This document shows, in pieces, positions 37,390 through 48,908 of a stretch of 64,000 nt of DNA (position 1 is the first letter of the stretch; every line of letters begins with the position of its first letter). The DNA comes from Methylobacterium sp. J-078 (GTDB lineage: Bacteria > Pseudomonadota > Alphaproteobacteria > Rhizobiales > Beijerinckiaceae): assembly GCF_022829285.1 (NCBI RefSeq), contig NZ_JAKSYI010000094.1, forward strand, positions 62,001 to 126,000. Direction: 5' to 3'. The notes beneath the pieces are model-generated. The model was given only the letters and a program-made list of their open reading frames with translations. It did no database searches and had not been told where the DNA came from. The position numbers were made by a program, and so were the translations under genes.

Positions 37390-38505
37390 TCAGGCCGCCT
37401 GCCGGTTCGCCGCCGGCCCGAAATGGTCGCGATAGCGCGCCGCGATCGCCGAGACCGGCAGCACGACGAAGACGTCGGTGGTGCCGAACTGGTGATCGAT
37501 GACGGCGCCGTCGCCGAAGGTGGCGCCGACGCGCAGGTAGCCCTTGATCAGCGGGGGCAGGGCCTGCAGCGCCGCCTTCGGGTCCACGGCCTCGCGGGCG
37601 AGGCGGTTCATGGGCACGTAGCGCTCGGGCAGGGCGCGGGCGCACCAGCCCTCGGCGGCCCGGGCGTGGTGATGGAGGAAGCTCAACGGCAGGGCGAGCC
37701 GCTCCGGGTCCGTCCCCTCCAGGCTGGCGCAGCCCAGCATGGCGTCGATGCGATGGTGCTGAACATAGGCCCAGATGCCGGCCCAGAGCAGTTCCACCGT
37801 CCGCTTCGTCCGGTAGGGCTTCAGCACGCAGGAGCGGCCGAGTTCGAGGAAGCGGGCACCCGGATTAGCCGCCATCACCGGAGCGATGTCGTATTCCCCC
37901 GCCGTGTAGAAACCGAAATGGCGGTCCGCCGCCTCCTGGCGCAGGAGCCGGTAGGTGCCGACCACCTTCGGCCGGGGCCGGCGGAACGGCTTGGCGGCGA
38001 AGGGCGTGGCGTCCACCGCCGCGTGGTCGATGACGAGGAGATGGTCGCAGACCGCATCGTAATCGTCGATGTCCCGGCGCGACAGCATCGCGAGGCCGCT
38101 CGGGACCGCCGACATCTCCTCGTAGAACACCCGGTAGCGCAGGCGCTGCGCCCGCCGGATCTCCGAGACGGTGGTGGCGAGCCGCACCTCCAGGCTGCCG
38201 ATGCGCCCCAGGGTCGGCGCGAGGCCGGGCGCGGCCAGGGGCTTCTTCAGGCGCGGCTTGAATCGGATCGGAGTGGCCCCCGGCGGGAGCAGCAGGCCGC
38301 GGGGATGGAAGCCCGGCAGGCCGGCTTCCGCATTGCGCTGCTTGAGCCGGGCGAAGGGGGCGTGCACGTGCGCCTCCCAGCCATTGAGCCACGCCGTGGA
38401 GGCATCGCGCGCGAAGTTCGGGACCATCGTCCAATCCGCCCTGTCGGGACACCGAGGCGGCTCCGCGGGAGCCCCTGGCCTCGTGCCTTCGGAGGGCCAC
38501 AACAT
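37390..38505 (-). CDS. olsB: ornithine-acyl-ACP acyltransferase (OlsB-like GNAT)
   Basis: About 371 residues. The acyltransferase domain shows EIRRAQRLRYRVFYEEM, VGTYRLLRQEAADRHFGFYT, FLELGRSCVLKPYRTKR and GCASLEGTDPERLALPLSFL, typical of OlsB/hemolysin-like enzymes that N-acylate ornithine for ornithine lipids. Of the in-frame starts, ATG 38505 is used; ATG 38427 (MVPNFARDAS) gives a length nearer the family norm. No olsA is visible beside it. Confidence 0.85.
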   Translation of the reverse strand: MLWPSEGTRPGAPAEPPRCPDRADWTMVPNFARDASTAWLNGWEAHVHAPFARLKQRNAEAGLPGFHPRGLLLPPGATPIRFKPRLKKPLAAPGLAPTLGRIGSLEVRLATTVSEIRRAQRLRYRVFYEEMSAVPSGLAMLSRRDIDDYDAVCDHLLVIDHAAVDATPFAAKPFRRPRPKVVGTYRLLRQEAADRHFGFYTAGEYDIAPVMAANPGARFLELGRSCVLKPYRTKRTVELLWAGIWAYVQHHRIDAMLGCASLEGTDPERLALPLSFLHHHARAAEGWCARALPERYVPMNRLAREAVDPKAALQALPPLIKGYLRVGATFGDGAVIDHQFGTTDVFVVLPVSAIAARYRDHFGPAANRQAA

Positions 38506-38627
38506 CACGAAGCGCACACGCTTTTATGACACGGATTACCGTTTTGCCAGAGGGGTTTGCAAAGTGAGGAGCCCGGTCCTCCGTGGACGCCGCGATGGGT
38601 AGTCGCCGAAGGACCGGACTCGGGATC

Positions 38628-39017
38628 TCAGACGAACTGGTTCAGGCCCGGGATCGAGCCGACGATCGGCCCCATGACGTCCTCGCCGGCCTTTTCGCGG
38701 CCATAGGCGAACAGCTCCTGGCCGAGGGGCTGCATCTGGCCCATCGGCACGCCGGCCGACATCAGCTTCTGGCCCAGAGCCATCACGCCGCCCCCGCCCA
38801 TCATGCCGCCGAGCATGCCCATCAGGCCGCCACCGCCCTCGCCGGCATTGGAATCGGCGATCGCGGTCTCGGATCCCGGCAGAGCGCCGAGCAGCTGGCT
38901 GACCTCGGTGGCGGGCCCCTCCTTCTGGAGGAAGGCCAGGATATGGCCGATGGCGGTCTGGGCCGTCGCGGCATCGAGGCCGGTCCGGTTCGTGACGCGG
39001 GCGATCAACTCTTCCAT
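38628..39017 (-). CDS. DUF2267-like small protein with Gly/Met-rich centre
   Basis: 129 residues. The N-terminal helices [20 protein letters not shown] and [20 protein letters not shown] match the DUF2267-type helical repeat. A Gly/Met-rich hinge ([19 protein letters not shown]) and a short C-terminal helical pair follow. ATG 39017 is used instead of a TTG two codons earlier. Function unknown. Confidence 0.75.
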   Translation of the reverse strand: MEELIARVTNRTGLDAATAQTAIGHILAFLQKEGPATEVSQLLGALPGSETAIADSNAGEGGGGLMGMLGGMMGGGGVMALGQKLMSAGVPMGQMQPLGQELFAYGREKAGEDVMGPIVGSIPGLNQFV

Positions 39018-39173
39018 CTTCAAACAGCTCCAGCACGGTCGGGACCTAGTCCTTCCGGCCTCACCGCCGCGAAATCAAGGGCGGTCCGCGAAGCGCTGGA
39101 AAATGACGCGGGCGCGGCCCATAACCGTCACGGTCGATGCCGCGCCCCGGCCGGCGATGAGGAGCGGACGGTC

Positions 39174-40706
39174 ATGCAGGACGACGGCACGATCCTGGTC
39201 GGCAAGGCGCCGCTCAGGGATGGCACCCTGAAGGCTGAGGGTCTGACCCTCTGGCTCGCGAACCGCCACGGCCTGGTGGCGGGCGCCACCGGCACCGGCA
39301 AGACGGTGACCCTGCAGGTGATGGCGGAGGGCTTCTCCAACGCCGGCGTCCCGGTCTTCGCCGCCGACATCAAGGGCGACCTCTCGGGCTTGGCGGCGGC
39401 GGGCGAATCGAAGCCGGTCTTCGTCAAGCGGGCCGAGGAACTCGGAATCCCCTACGAGCCCGACCGCTTTCCGACGGTATTCTGGGACCTGTTCGGCGAC
39501 CAGGGCCACCCGATCCGCTGCACCGTGATCGAGATGGGGCCGCTGCTGCTGGCGCGCCTCCTGGAACTCAACGACACCCAGGAGGGCGTGCTCAACATCG
39601 CCTTTCGGGTTGCCGACGACAACAAGTGGCCGGTCCTCGACCTCAAGGATCTGCGCGCGCTCCTCCTTCACCTCACCGAGAACCTGAAGGCGATCTCGGG
39701 CCAGTACGGTAACGTCTCGGCGGCCTCTGTCGGCGCCATCCAGCGCCAGCTCCTGATGCTGGAGAACCAGGGCGCCGACCGGTTCTTCGGCGAGCCGGCC
39801 CTCGACCTAAACGACTTCATGCGGGTGGACCGCGAGGGACGGGGCATCGTCAACATCCTGGCCGCCGACAAGCTGATGCAGCGGCCCCGGCTCTACGCCT
39901 CGTTCCTGCTCTGGATGCTCTCCGAACTCTTCGAGCAGCTTCCGGAAGTCGGCGACCTCGACAAGCCCAAGTTGGTATTCTTCTTCGACGAGGCGCACCT
40001 CCTATTCGACGACGCCCCGAAGGCGCTCCTCGACGCAGTGGAGCAGGTGGTCCGCCTGATCCGCTCGAAGGGCGTCGGCGTCTATTTCGTGACGCAGAAC
40101 CCCCTCGACGTGCCGGAATCGGTGCTGGGCCAGCTCGGCAACCGGGTGCAGCATGCCCTGCGCGCCTTCACGCCCCGCGACCAGCGCGCCGTGAAGGCCG
40201 CCGCCGAGACGTTCCGGCAGAATCCCGGCTTCGACGTCGCCAAGGCGATCACCGAACTCGGTGTCGGCGAGGCTCTGGTGTCCTTCCTCGAGGCGAAGGG
40301 CACACCGTCGGTCGTCGAGCGCGCCCTGATCGCCCCGCCGCAGGGCCGCGTCGGCCCGATCACCCCCGCCGAGCGCGCCGAGATCATCGCGAAAAGCCCG
40401 TTGCGGGGCAAGTACGACCAGTCGGTCGACAACGAGAGCGCCTACGAGATGCTGGCCGCCCGCAAGGGCCTCGATGCAGGCGGTGGCGGCTCCGAGGGCA
40501 GCGAAGGCGGGCTCGGTGGGATGCTCGGGGGATGGCTCGAGAACCTGGTCGGCACGCAGCCGGCCGGCAAGAAGGGCCGGAAGCCGCCGCCGGGCCTCGC
40601 CGAGCAGGTCCTGGGCAATGCCGCCCGCTCGATGGCGCGCCGGGTCGGCACCGAGGTCGGGAATGTCATTCTCCGCAATGTTCTGGGTGGTTTGACGAAG
40701 CGCTAG
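39174..40706 (+). CDS. HerA-like/DUF853 family ATPase
   Basis: 510 residues. P-loop ATPase of the YjgR/HerA-FtsK type: Walker [21 protein letters not shown], Walker [16 protein letters not shown], and a sensor segment [21 protein letters not shown] Gly/Ser-rich hinge (about 425-445) precedes a basic tail. The family is widespread; no function is established for this branch, and no NurA partner is nearby. ATG 39174 is preceded by GGAGCGGACG. Confidence 0.88.
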   Translation: MQDDGTILVGKAPLRDGTLKAEGLTLWLANRHGLVAGATGTGKTVTLQVMAEGFSNAGVPVFAADIKGDLSGLAAAGESKPVFVKRAEELGIPYEPDRFPTVFWDLFGDQGHPIRCTVIEMGPLLLARLLELNDTQEGVLNIAFRVADDNKWPVLDLKDLRALLLHLTENLKAISGQYGNVSAASVGAIQRQLLMLENQGADRFFGEPALDLNDFMRVDREGRGIVNILAADKLMQRPRLYASFLLWMLSELFEQLPEVGDLDKPKLVFFFDEAHLLFDDAPKALLDAVEQVVRLIRSKGVGVYFVTQNPLDVPESVLGQLGNRVQHALRAFTPRDQRAVKAAAETFRQNPGFDVAKAITELGVGEALVSFLEAKGTPSVVERALIAPPQGRVGPITPAERAEIIAKSPLRGKYDQSVDNESAYEMLAARKGLDAGGGGSEGSEGGLGGMLGGWLENLVGTQPAGKKGRKPPPGLAEQVLGNAARSMARRVGTEVGNVILRNVLGGLTKR

Positions 40707-40897
40707 CGCTTCGGCGCTCGCGTCCGTTGCCGCCGGTATCTCCTCGTCATCGACGTTTCGGAGATGAGCCAGTCGCGCATGAGGGTCCTCCAATGCGCGC
40801 TTGCTAAACGATCCATGTTGCGCCACGAAAATATGATCTTTAATCGGACTTTAATTATATTCGTGATCAATATCCCCTACAAGGCAAGGGGACGATC
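40707..40897. other. AT-rich upstream region of chemoreceptor gene
   Basis: 191 bases. From about 40825 to 40880 the sequence is AT-rich (TTTAATCGGACTTTAATTAT) and probably carries the promoter. AAGGGGACG precedes ATG 40898. Confidence 0.45.
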
Positions 40898-42583
40898 ATG
40901 CTCGGACGAATGAGGGTTATTTATAAAATCGGGCTATCCATTGGAATAATTAGCACAATCCTTGGTTTGTGCGTATGGTATTCGACCGCGCGGCTGAATG
41001 AAATCAGCGGAAGTTACTCGGGGTTCATCGCGCGGGAGGCGAAGGGCGCAGCCAATGCGCGCCGTGCCAACCGGTTTGTCTTCGAGATGAACCATGCGCT
41101 GTACCGGGCGATCATGGAGCCGGACGCCGAGACCAAGGCCCTCTATCTTGCGCAGATGGACAAGGCGTATCCCCAGCTCAAGCAGCTGATGGACAGGCTG
41201 TCGGTCGAGGCTCCAACCTTCGCGTCCCGCCTGCAACCGATCGCCGTTCGGATCGACCGCCTGATCGAGGACAGCCTGAAGGTGCGCGCGCTCCTGGAGA
41301 AGGGCCAGCCCGCGCAGGCGCTCGACCTCATGCACAATGCAGTCGATCCGAACTTCAAGGAAATCTATATGGCGTGCGGCACGCTGTCTTCGGACATCGC
41401 CGCGTACATGGATACCGAAGCCGCCGCCCTGAGGGCCCAGGCCGAGACGACCCGGACGACCGTCCTCGCCTTCAGCGGGATCGGCGTGGTCCTCAGCTTG
41501 ATCTGTGCGGCTCTCATCGCGATGTTCGGCATCTCACGGCCGTTGGGCAGCCTCGTCACCGTGCTCCAGCGCATGGCCGCAGGCGAGACGGATATCAGCA
41601 TCCCGGAGGGCAAGCGCGGCGACGAGATCGGCGCGGTCGGGCGCGCCGTCGAGAACATCCGCTCCATGGTCGCGAAGAAGGCTGCGGAACAGGCCGAACT
41701 CGCCCGGATCACCGATGCCGCCGCCGCCTCCGAACGCCGCCGCGCCATGATCGAACTCGCCGATGGTTTCCAGGAGGCCGTGGGTGGCATCGTGGGCATG
41801 GTCTCCTCGTCGGCGACCGAGTTGCAGGCCACGGCCTCGACCATGACGGCGACCGCCCGCGAAACCGCCAGCCAATCGATCGCTGTCGCCGCCGCCGCCG
41901 AGGAGGCTGCCACCAATGTCGGCACGGTGGCGGCGGCGGCCGAGGAACTCGGCTCCTCCGTCCAGGAGATCGGCCGGCAGGTCGCGAGTTCCGCCGATCT
42001 CGCCCAGATGGCGGTCGGCGAAGCGGACCAGACCGCCCGCCTCGTGACAGAGCTGAGCCAGGCCGCGAACCGCATCGGAGACGTGGTGAGCCTGATCTCC
42101 ACGATCGCCGGGCAGACCAACCTGCTCGCCCTGAATGCGACGATCGAAGCGGCGCGAGCCGGCGAGGCCGGCCGCGGCTTCGCGGTGGTGGCCACCGAGG
42201 TCAAGGAACTCGCGAGCCAGACGGCTCGGGCGACCGAGGAGATCTCCGGTCAGATCGCACGGATCCAGGGGGCGACGGGCGACGCCGTCCAGGCTATTTC
42301 CGGCATCTCGACCCGCATCCGCGAGATCAACACGGTGGCGGCCACGATCGCGGCGGCCGTCGAGGAGCAGGGGGCAGCCACCCAGGAGATCGTGCGCAAC
42401 GTCGCGCAAGCCGCGACGGGGACCAGCGAGGTCACCGGCAACATCTCCGGCGTCGCGGGCGCGGCGGAAGAGACGGGAGCTGCCGCCACCCAGGTGCTGG
42501 CCTCCGCTTCGGAGCTGTCGCGCCAGTCCGAGCACCTCAATGCCGAAGTCGGACGCTTCCTCGCCACCGTGCGGGCGGCGTGA
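40898..42583 (+). CDS. methyl-accepting chemotaxis protein
   Basis: 561 residues, intact. First membrane helix [18 protein letters not shown], a four-helix-bundle-like periplasmic domain of about 150 residues, second helix ([20 protein letters not shown]), HAMP and a full signalling hairpin with tip [20 protein letters not shown]. No CheR/CheB pentapeptide tether is at the C-terminus (ends FLATVRAA). It shares layout and the same C-terminal ending type with the split receptor at 21895-23556, making it a good intact comparator. No che genes are adjacent. Confidence 0.93.
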   Translation: MLGRMRVIYKIGLSIGIISTILGLCVWYSTARLNEISGSYSGFIAREAKGAANARRANRFVFEMNHALYRAIMEPDAETKALYLAQMDKAYPQLKQLMDRLSVEAPTFASRLQPIAVRIDRLIEDSLKVRALLEKGQPAQALDLMHNAVDPNFKEIYMACGTLSSDIAAYMDTEAAALRAQAETTRTTVLAFSGIGVVLSLICAALIAMFGISRPLGSLVTVLQRMAAGETDISIPEGKRGDEIGAVGRAVENIRSMVAKKAAEQAELARITDAAAASERRRAMIELADGFQEAVGGIVGMVSSSATELQATASTMTATARETASQSIAVAAAAEEAATNVGTVAAAAEELGSSVQEIGRQVASSADLAQMAVGEADQTARLVTELSQAANRIGDVVSLISTIAGQTNLLALNATIEAARAGEAGRGFAVVATEVKELASQTARATEEISGQIARIQGATGDAVQAISGISTRIREINTVAATIAAAVEEQGAATQEIVRNVAQAATGTSEVTGNISGVAGAAEETGAAATQVLASASELSRQSEHLNAEVGRFLATVRAA

Positions 42584-42592
42584 GCAAGGTCG

Positions 42593-42635
42593 GGACGGGG
42601 GCCGCCGGGCCGGGATTGGGCCCGCCGCCCCGTCC
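42593..42635. terminator. GC-rich hairpin after chemoreceptor gene
   Basis: GGACGGGG plus the following bases pair with CGCCGCCCCGTCC across a short loop, giving a long imperfect stem ten bases after the stop. Only a weak T-containing run (GCTTCGTT) follows, so strength is uncertain. Confidence 0.5.
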
Positions 42636-42823
42636 GCTTCGTTGACAGGGGCGGGAAACCTCATTAACGCAGCGACTCATACGCGCGGCTTCCTCGACGA
42701 AGTCCGCGCGTTTCGCGTTCGCCCCCGGCTCGATCCGACGGTGCGGATGACCTGAACAAGAAGACGGTCCAGGATTCGCCGCGAGGCGCGCCGGAGGCCG
42801 GCAGAGAACACGAAGAGAGAACG

Positions 42824-43138
42824 ATGTTCGCAGTCATCAAGACGGGCGGCAAGCAGTATCGCGTTGCCGCCAACGACACCATCACGATCGCCACGCTCGC
42901 GGGCGAGGCCGGTTCGGCCGTTACCTTCGGTGACGTGCTCCTGTTCACGAATGGCGAAGGCGCCACCCAGGTCGGCGCGCCGCTGCTCTCAGGGATCAGC
43001 GTCACCGGCGAGATCGTCAGCCACGGCCGCGACGCGAAGGTCATCGCCTTCAAGAAGCGCCGCCGTCAGAACTCCCGCCGCAAGCGGGGCCACCGCCAGC
43101 ACCACACGGTGGTCCGCATCACCGGCATCAGCGCCTGA
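42824..43138 (+). CDS. rplU: 50S ribosomal protein L21
   Basis: 104 residues, complete. MFAVIKTGGKQYRV is the family start, and KKRRRQNSRRKRGHRQHHT is the conserved basic segment near the end. GAGAGA precedes the ATG. First gene of the rplU-rpmA-obgE group. Confidence 0.98.
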   Translation: MFAVIKTGGKQYRVAANDTITIATLAGEAGSAVTFGDVLLFTNGEGATQVGAPLLSGISVTGEIVSHGRDAKVIAFKKRRRQNSRRKRGHRQHHTVVRITGISA

Positions 43139-43177
43139 CGATCCGACCTGAGATTCAAGAATTCGGAGTAACTCCCC

Positions 43178-43444
43178 ATGGCCCATAAAAAAGCAGGCGG
43201 CTCGTCCCGCAACGGCCGCGACTCGGCCGGTCAGCGCCTCGGCGTGAAGAAGTTCGGTTCCGAGGCCGTCATTCCGGGCAACATCATCGTGCGCCAGCGC
43301 GGCACCAAGTGGCACCCCGGCACCAACGTCGGCATGGGTACGGACCACACCCTGTTCGCCAAGGCCGCCGGCCGCGTGCTGTTTGAGACGAAGCGCGGCC
43401 GCGCCTTCGTCACGGTCGTGCCGGTGCAGGAAGCCGCCGAGTAA
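43178..43444 (+). CDS. rpmA: 50S ribosomal protein L27
   Basis: 88 residues, complete. [20 protein letters not shown] and [20 protein letters not shown] are family hallmarks. The N-terminus begins directly with MAHKKAGG, so there is no cleaved extension of the Firmicutes type. 39 bases after rplU. Confidence 0.98.
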   Translation: MAHKKAGGSSRNGRDSAGQRLGVKKFGSEAVIPGNIIVRQRGTKWHPGTNVGMGTDHTLFAKAAGRVLFETKRGRAFVTVVPVQEAAE

Positions 43445-43495
43445 GGCGCTTGGCCTGGGCCTTCCGACAGGCGGGCCCCACCACCAGATGATCCC

Positions 43496-43521
43496 GGGGA
43501 AGATGGGAAACCGTCTTCCCC
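43496..43521. terminator. hairpin between rpmA and obgE
   Basis: GGGGAAGA and TCTTCCCC form a perfect 8-base stem around a 10-base loop, followed by a second small GTCG-type hairpin. There is no T-run, so it is more likely a partial terminator or processing site that tunes obgE relative to the ribosomal genes. Confidence 0.5.
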
Positions 43522-43560
43522 GTCGTCGTTTCGGCGACGCGTCGAAATCCCGATGCCTGA

Positions 43561-44613
<1,053 letters not shown>

Positions 44614-44689
44614 GGAGAGGCTGCCAGCCCTTGTGTGTCGCGCTAGCGGTCGTCACAAGCGGACAATCCTCCTCCCGCCGACGCTGCCG

Positions 44690-45826
44690 ATGACCCTCGA
44701 CGTCCAGATCCCGAACCTCCAAGATTTCCGCCGCATCGTCATCAAGGTCGGCTCGGCCCTCCTCGTCGACCGGGTGCGCGGGCGCCTGCGCCATGCCTGG
44801 CTTGCCGCGCTCGCCGAGGACATCGCCGATCTGCATGCCAGCGGGGCCGACGTGCTCGTGGTCTCCTCCGGCGCGATCGCGCTGGGGCGCACGGTGCTGG
44901 GCTACCCGCCCGGCCCCTTGCGCCTCGAGGAAAGTCAGGCGGCCGCGGCCGTTGGGCAGATCGCCCTGGCGCGGCACTGGTCGGAGGCGCTGGGGCATCA
45001 CGGCATCGCGGCTGGTCAGATCCTGGTGACGCCGCAGGACACCGAGGAGCGCCGGCGCTACCTCAACGCCCGCGCCACCGTGCTGAAGCTCCTCGAAGTG
45101 CGCGCTGTGCCGGTCGTCAACGAGAACGACACGGTGGCGACGTCCGAGATCCGCTACGGCGACAATGACCGCCTCGCCGCCCGCGTCGCCACCATGATCG
45201 GCGCCGACGTGCTGGTGCTGTTCTCGGACATCGACGGGCTCTACACCGCCCCGCCGCACGCCGACCCGGCGGCGCGACACCTGCCGCTGATCGAGCGGAT
45301 CACGCCCGAGATCGAGGCCATGGCCGGCGGGCCGGCCTCGGAACTCTCGCGCGGGGGCATGCGCACCAAGGTCGAGGCGGCCAAGATCGCCGCCAGCGGC
45401 GGCACCCACATGATCATCGCCGACGGACGCGAGAAGAATCCGCTGCGCACCATCCTCCGGGGCGGGCGCTGCAGCTGGTTCCTGTCGGGCTCCAATCCGG
45501 TCACCGCCCGCAAGAGCTGGATCGCGGGTTCGCTCGAACCACGCGGCATCCTCACGGTGGATGCCGGCGCGGCGCGCGCCCTTCAGGGCGGCGCGAGCCT
45601 GCTGCCGGTGGGCGTCACCAAGGTGCAGGGCGGCTTCGGGCGCGGCGACGCCGTGGTGATCCGGGACGAGGCCGGCCGCATCCTCGGGCGCGGCCTCGTG
45701 GCCTACGACAGCGACCAGGCCGTGCGCATCATCGGCCGCCCGAGCCGTGAGATCGCGGATCTCCTCACCCATCCGGGCCGCGCCGAGATGGTGCATCGCG
45801 ATGACCTCGCCATGGTGGGGGAATAG
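44690..45826 (+). CDS. proB: glutamate 5-kinase ProB
   Basis: 378 residues. First step of proline synthesis. The amino acid kinase fold shows [22 protein letters not shown] and [18 protein letters not shown], followed by a C-terminal PUA domain ([20 protein letters not shown]). ATG 44690 starts [20 protein letters not shown]; the longer upstream frame is not conserved. Followed by proA. Confidence 0.96.
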   Translation: MTLDVQIPNLQDFRRIVIKVGSALLVDRVRGRLRHAWLAALAEDIADLHASGADVLVVSSGAIALGRTVLGYPPGPLRLEESQAAAAVGQIALARHWSEALGHHGIAAGQILVTPQDTEERRRYLNARATVLKLLEVRAVPVVNENDTVATSEIRYGDNDRLAARVATMIGADVLVLFSDIDGLYTAPPHADPAARHLPLIERITPEIEAMAGGPASELSRGGMRTKVEAAKIAASGGTHMIIADGREKNPLRTILRGGRCSWFLSGSNPVTARKSWIAGSLEPRGILTVDAGAARALQGGASLLPVGVTKVQGGFGRGDAVVIRDEAGRILGRGLVAYDSDQAVRIIGRPSREIADLLTHPGRAEMVHRDDLAMVGE

Positions 45827-45889
45827 CAGGTCTGTCAGCGGCAATGCTTGTTCTTACCGCGCTCGACGTGGCATGACGGATACGAACAC

Positions 45890-47233
45890 ATGGCGGCCGC
45901 GCCCTTTTCCGCGACGGTCGCGAGGATGAAGGCCGTGCCCGTTCTGAACCTGCGAACCGATTTCGCGCCCCCCGGCGATCTCTCCGAGGAGATGAACGCC
46001 CTCGGCCGGCGCGCCCGCGCCGCCGCCCGCCAGATCGCCCTCGCCCCAGCTCAGACCAAGGACACGGCCCTGCGCCTGATCTCCGAGCGCTTGCGCGCCG
46101 AGCGGGACGACATCCTGGCCGAGAACGCCCGCGACGTGGAGGCGGCTCGCGCCGCCGGCCAGACCGAGGCGCTCATCGATCGGCTCACCCTGGATGCAGG
46201 CCGGCTCAACGCGATCGCGGATGCGGTCGCCAAGATCGGCGCGCTGCCCGATCCCGTCGGCCGGCAGGTGGCTGCGTTCGAGCGGCCGAACGGCCTGCTC
46301 ATCGAGCGCATCGCCGTACCGCTCGGCGTGATCGGCGTGATCTTCGAGAGCCGACCCAACGTCACCGCCGATGCCGGCGCGCTCTGCCTCAAGGCCGGCA
46401 ATGCCGCGATCCTGCGCGCGGGCTCCGACAGCCACCGCTCGGCCATGGCCATCGCCCGCGTCATGCGCGCCGGGCTGGAGGCCGCCGGCCTGCCCGCCGA
46501 CGCCATCCAGATCGTGCCGACCCGTGATCGCGCGGCCGTCGGCGCCATGCTGTCGGGACTCGACGGCGGCATCGACGTCATCGTGCCCCGCGGCGGGCGC
46601 GGCCTCGTGGAGCGTGTGCAGGCGGAGGCCCGCGTGCCGGTCTTCGCCCATCTCGACGGCATCTGCCACGTCTACGTGGCGGCGGGCGCGGATCTCGACA
46701 TGGCGCTCAAGGTCGTTCTCAACAGCAAGATGCGCCGGACCGGCATCTGCGGCGCTGCCGAGACGCTGCTCGTCGACCGGGCCTGCGTGGAGACCCACCT
46801 CGCCCCCCTGGTCAAGGCGCTGCTCGATTTCGGATGTGCCGTGCGCGGCGACGCGGCCACGCAGGCCGCCGACGACCGGGTGACGGCCGCGAGCGAGGCC
46901 GACTGGCGCACCGAGTACCTCGACGCCATCATCTCGGTGCGGGTGGTCGACGGGCTCGACGCGGCGATCGAGCACATCGAGACCAACGGCTCGCACCACA
47001 CCGACGCGATCATCACGGACGACATGGCGGAGGCGACCCGCTTCCTCGCCGAGGTCGATTCGGCCATCGTGACCCACAACGCCTCGACCCAGTTCGCCGA
47101 TGGCGGCGAATTCGGCTTCGGTGCGGAGATCGGCATCGCCACCGGGCGCATGCATGCGCGCGGTCCGGTGGGCGTCGAGCAACTCACCACCTTCAAGTAT
47201 CGCGTCCACGGGAACGGGCAGACGCGCCCTTGA
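45890..47233 (+). CDS. proA: gamma-glutamyl phosphate reductase ProA
   Basis: About 447 residues. Reduces glutamyl 5-phosphate to the semialdehyde, second step of proline synthesis. Catalytic Cys is in [19 protein letters not shown], and [21 protein letters not shown] and [13 protein letters not shown] are conserved. The E. coli enzyme has 417 residues; the excess is N-terminal. ATG 45926 ([13 protein letters not shown]) is an alternative start. Confidence 0.95.
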   Translation: MAAAPFSATVARMKAVPVLNLRTDFAPPGDLSEEMNALGRRARAAARQIALAPAQTKDTALRLISERLRAERDDILAENARDVEAARAAGQTEALIDRLTLDAGRLNAIADAVAKIGALPDPVGRQVAAFERPNGLLIERIAVPLGVIGVIFESRPNVTADAGALCLKAGNAAILRAGSDSHRSAMAIARVMRAGLEAAGLPADAIQIVPTRDRAAVGAMLSGLDGGIDVIVPRGGRGLVERVQAEARVPVFAHLDGICHVYVAAGADLDMALKVVLNSKMRRTGICGAAETLLVDRACVETHLAPLVKALLDFGCAVRGDAATQAADDRVTAASEADWRTEYLDAIISVRVVDGLDAAIEHIETNGSHHTDAIITDDMAEATRFLAEVDSAIVTHNASTQFADGGEFGFGAEIGIATGRMHARGPVGVEQLTTFKYRVHGNGQTRP

Positions 47234-47260
47234 CGCTCGCCCGTCCGACCCGGGACCCCG

Positions 47261-47884
47261 ATGCGCCTTGACGCGTCGGGGCCGGCGCGCCTGCCGCCCG
47301 TCGCGCCGGGCCTGCGCATCGGTCTCTACGGCGGCTCCTTCAATCCGGCCCATCTCGGGCACCGGCATGTCAGCCTCGTCGCCCTGAAGCGGCTTCGCCT
47401 CGACCGCATCTGGTGGATGGTCACCCCCGGCAATCCGCTGAAGGACCGGGGCGAACTCGCGGCCATCGACCGGCGGGTCGAGCGAGCGGCCCAGATCGCC
47501 GATCATCCCCGCATCGCGGTCACGGATTTCGAATCACGGATCGGCGCGCGCTACACCCGCCAGACGCTCGAATTCCTCACCCGCCGCAACCCGGCGCTGC
47601 GCTTCGTCTGGATCATGGGCGCCGACAGCCTCGCGACATTTCACCGCTGGCAGGGATTTTTCGAGATCGCCGGCCTGATGCCGATGGCGATCGTCGATCG
47701 GCCGGGCTTCACCCTGACGGCACCGGCTGCCCGGGCCGCCCGGGCACTCGCGCCCTGGCGCATCCCCGAGACGGAGGCGGCGAGCCTGCCCGACCGTGCG
47801 CCCCCCGCCTGGGTTTTCCTGCACGGGCCCCGCTCGACCCTCTCGTCGACGGCGCTTCGCGCCAAGCCGGGCGGCCCTGCATAG
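47261..47884 (+). CDS. nadD: nicotinate-nucleotide adenylyltransferase NadD
   Basis: 207 residues. Makes deamido-NAD from nicotinate mononucleotide and ATP. Motifs: GLYGGSFNPAHLGH (HxGH), IWWMVTPGNPLKD and the C-terminal STLSSTALR. Lies 27 bases after proA and before rsfS, the usual order. Confidence 0.95.
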   Translation: MRLDASGPARLPPVAPGLRIGLYGGSFNPAHLGHRHVSLVALKRLRLDRIWWMVTPGNPLKDRGELAAIDRRVERAAQIADHPRIAVTDFESRIGARYTRQTLEFLTRRNPALRFVWIMGADSLATFHRWQGFFEIAGLMPMAIVDRPGFTLTAPAARAARALAPWRIPETEAASLPDRAPPAWVFLHGPRSTLSSTALRAKPGGPA

Positions 47885-47947
47885 GCCGCACGTGGAAAAG
47901 GCAAGCGCCACGTTCCACTTTATCCCTATCCGGGGTACGATGATGGG

Positions 47948-48391
47948 ATGACGATGGCGATAGCAGGAACCCAGACGCTGAACGACGCGGCCCACACCGG
48001 AGTCCCGAGCTCCGAAGAAACCACCAACCGGAAGATCGACGATCTCCGGAGCCTCGCTCTCGAGTGCCTCGAGGACATGAAGGCCGAGGAAACGATCGAG
48101 ATCGACCTGATGGGCCGAACCTCCCTGGCCGACACCATGATCATCACCTCGGGCCGCTCGCAGCGCCATGTCGGCGCGATCGCGGATCGTGTCCTGCAGG
48201 AGATGAAGACCAAGGGCCTCGGCACGGCCCGGGTCGAGGGTCTGCCGGCCTGCGACTGGGTGCTGATCGATGCCGGCGACGTCATCGTGCACATCTTCCG
48301 CCCCGAGGTGCGGGGTTTCTACAATCTCGAGAAGATGTGGGGCGCCGACCGTCCCGCCGCCGCGCTTCCCTCCGTCGCCTTGGCCGAGTGA
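47948..48391 (+). CDS. rsfS: ribosome silencing factor RsfS
   Basis: 147 residues. Binds L14 on the 50S subunit and blocks subunit joining in starvation. The Iojap-type core is seen as MKAEETIEIDLMGRTSLADT, MIITSGRSQRHVGAIAD and WVLIDAGDVIVHIFRPEVR. The first 25 residues are not conserved and a later start is possible. Followed closely by rlmH. Confidence 0.95.
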   Translation: MTMAIAGTQTLNDAAHTGVPSSEETTNRKIDDLRSLALECLEDMKAEETIEIDLMGRTSLADTMIITSGRSQRHVGAIADRVLQEMKTKGLGTARVEGLPACDWVLIDAGDVIVHIFRPEVRGFYNLEKMWGADRPAAALPSVALAE

Positions 48392-48407
48392 GAACCGGCG
48401 CCGCATC

Positions 48408-48908
48408 GTGCGCCTGCTCGTGGCGGCGGTCGGCCGCCTGAAGCCCGGTCCCGAGCGCGATCTCGCCGCGCGCTACCGCGAGCGTGCCGCGCAGGTCGGG
48501 CGCGGGCTCGGCTTCACCGCCTGCGACATCGCCGAGATCCCTGAGAGCCGGGCCCGCCGGGCACCGGATCGGGCGTCCGAGGAGGGCGCGGCCATCCTGG
48601 CGCAGGTCGCCACCGGCGCGGTCCTCGCAGTCTACGACGAGCGCGGGCGTTCGGACCTCACCAGCGAGACCATTGCGGCGCGAATCGGCGATTGGCGCGA
48701 TGCGGGCCGCGCCGCCCTCGTGCTGGCCATCGGCGGCGCCGATGGCCTCGACCCGGCGGTGCGGGCGCGGGCCGAACTCAGCCTCTCCTTCGGAGCCGCG
48801 ACCTTGCCGCACGGGCTTGTGCGCGTGCTGGCGCTGGAGCAGGTGTATCGTACGCTGACGATCCTGGCCGGCCACCCGTACCACCGCGGAAACCTCGACG
48901 AGCGATGA
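48408..48908 (+). CDS. rlmH: 23S rRNA pseudouridine1915 N3-methyltransferase RlmH
   Basis: 166 residues from GTG 48408, which opens at VRLLVAAVGRLKPGPERDL, the family start. SPOUT-knot methyltransferase acting on 70S ribosomes. The SAM-binding region is LVLAIGGADGLDP with LSLSFGAATLPHGLVRVLAL, and the C-terminus is TILAGHPYHRGN as in E. coli RlmH. Its stop overlaps the next ATG. Confidence 0.95.
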   Translation: MRLLVAAVGRLKPGPERDLAARYRERAAQVGRGLGFTACDIAEIPESRARRAPDRASEEGAAILAQVATGAVLAVYDERGRSDLTSETIAARIGDWRDAGRAALVLAIGGADGLDPAVRARAELSLSFGAATLPHGLVRVLALEQVYRTLTILAGHPYHRGNLDER

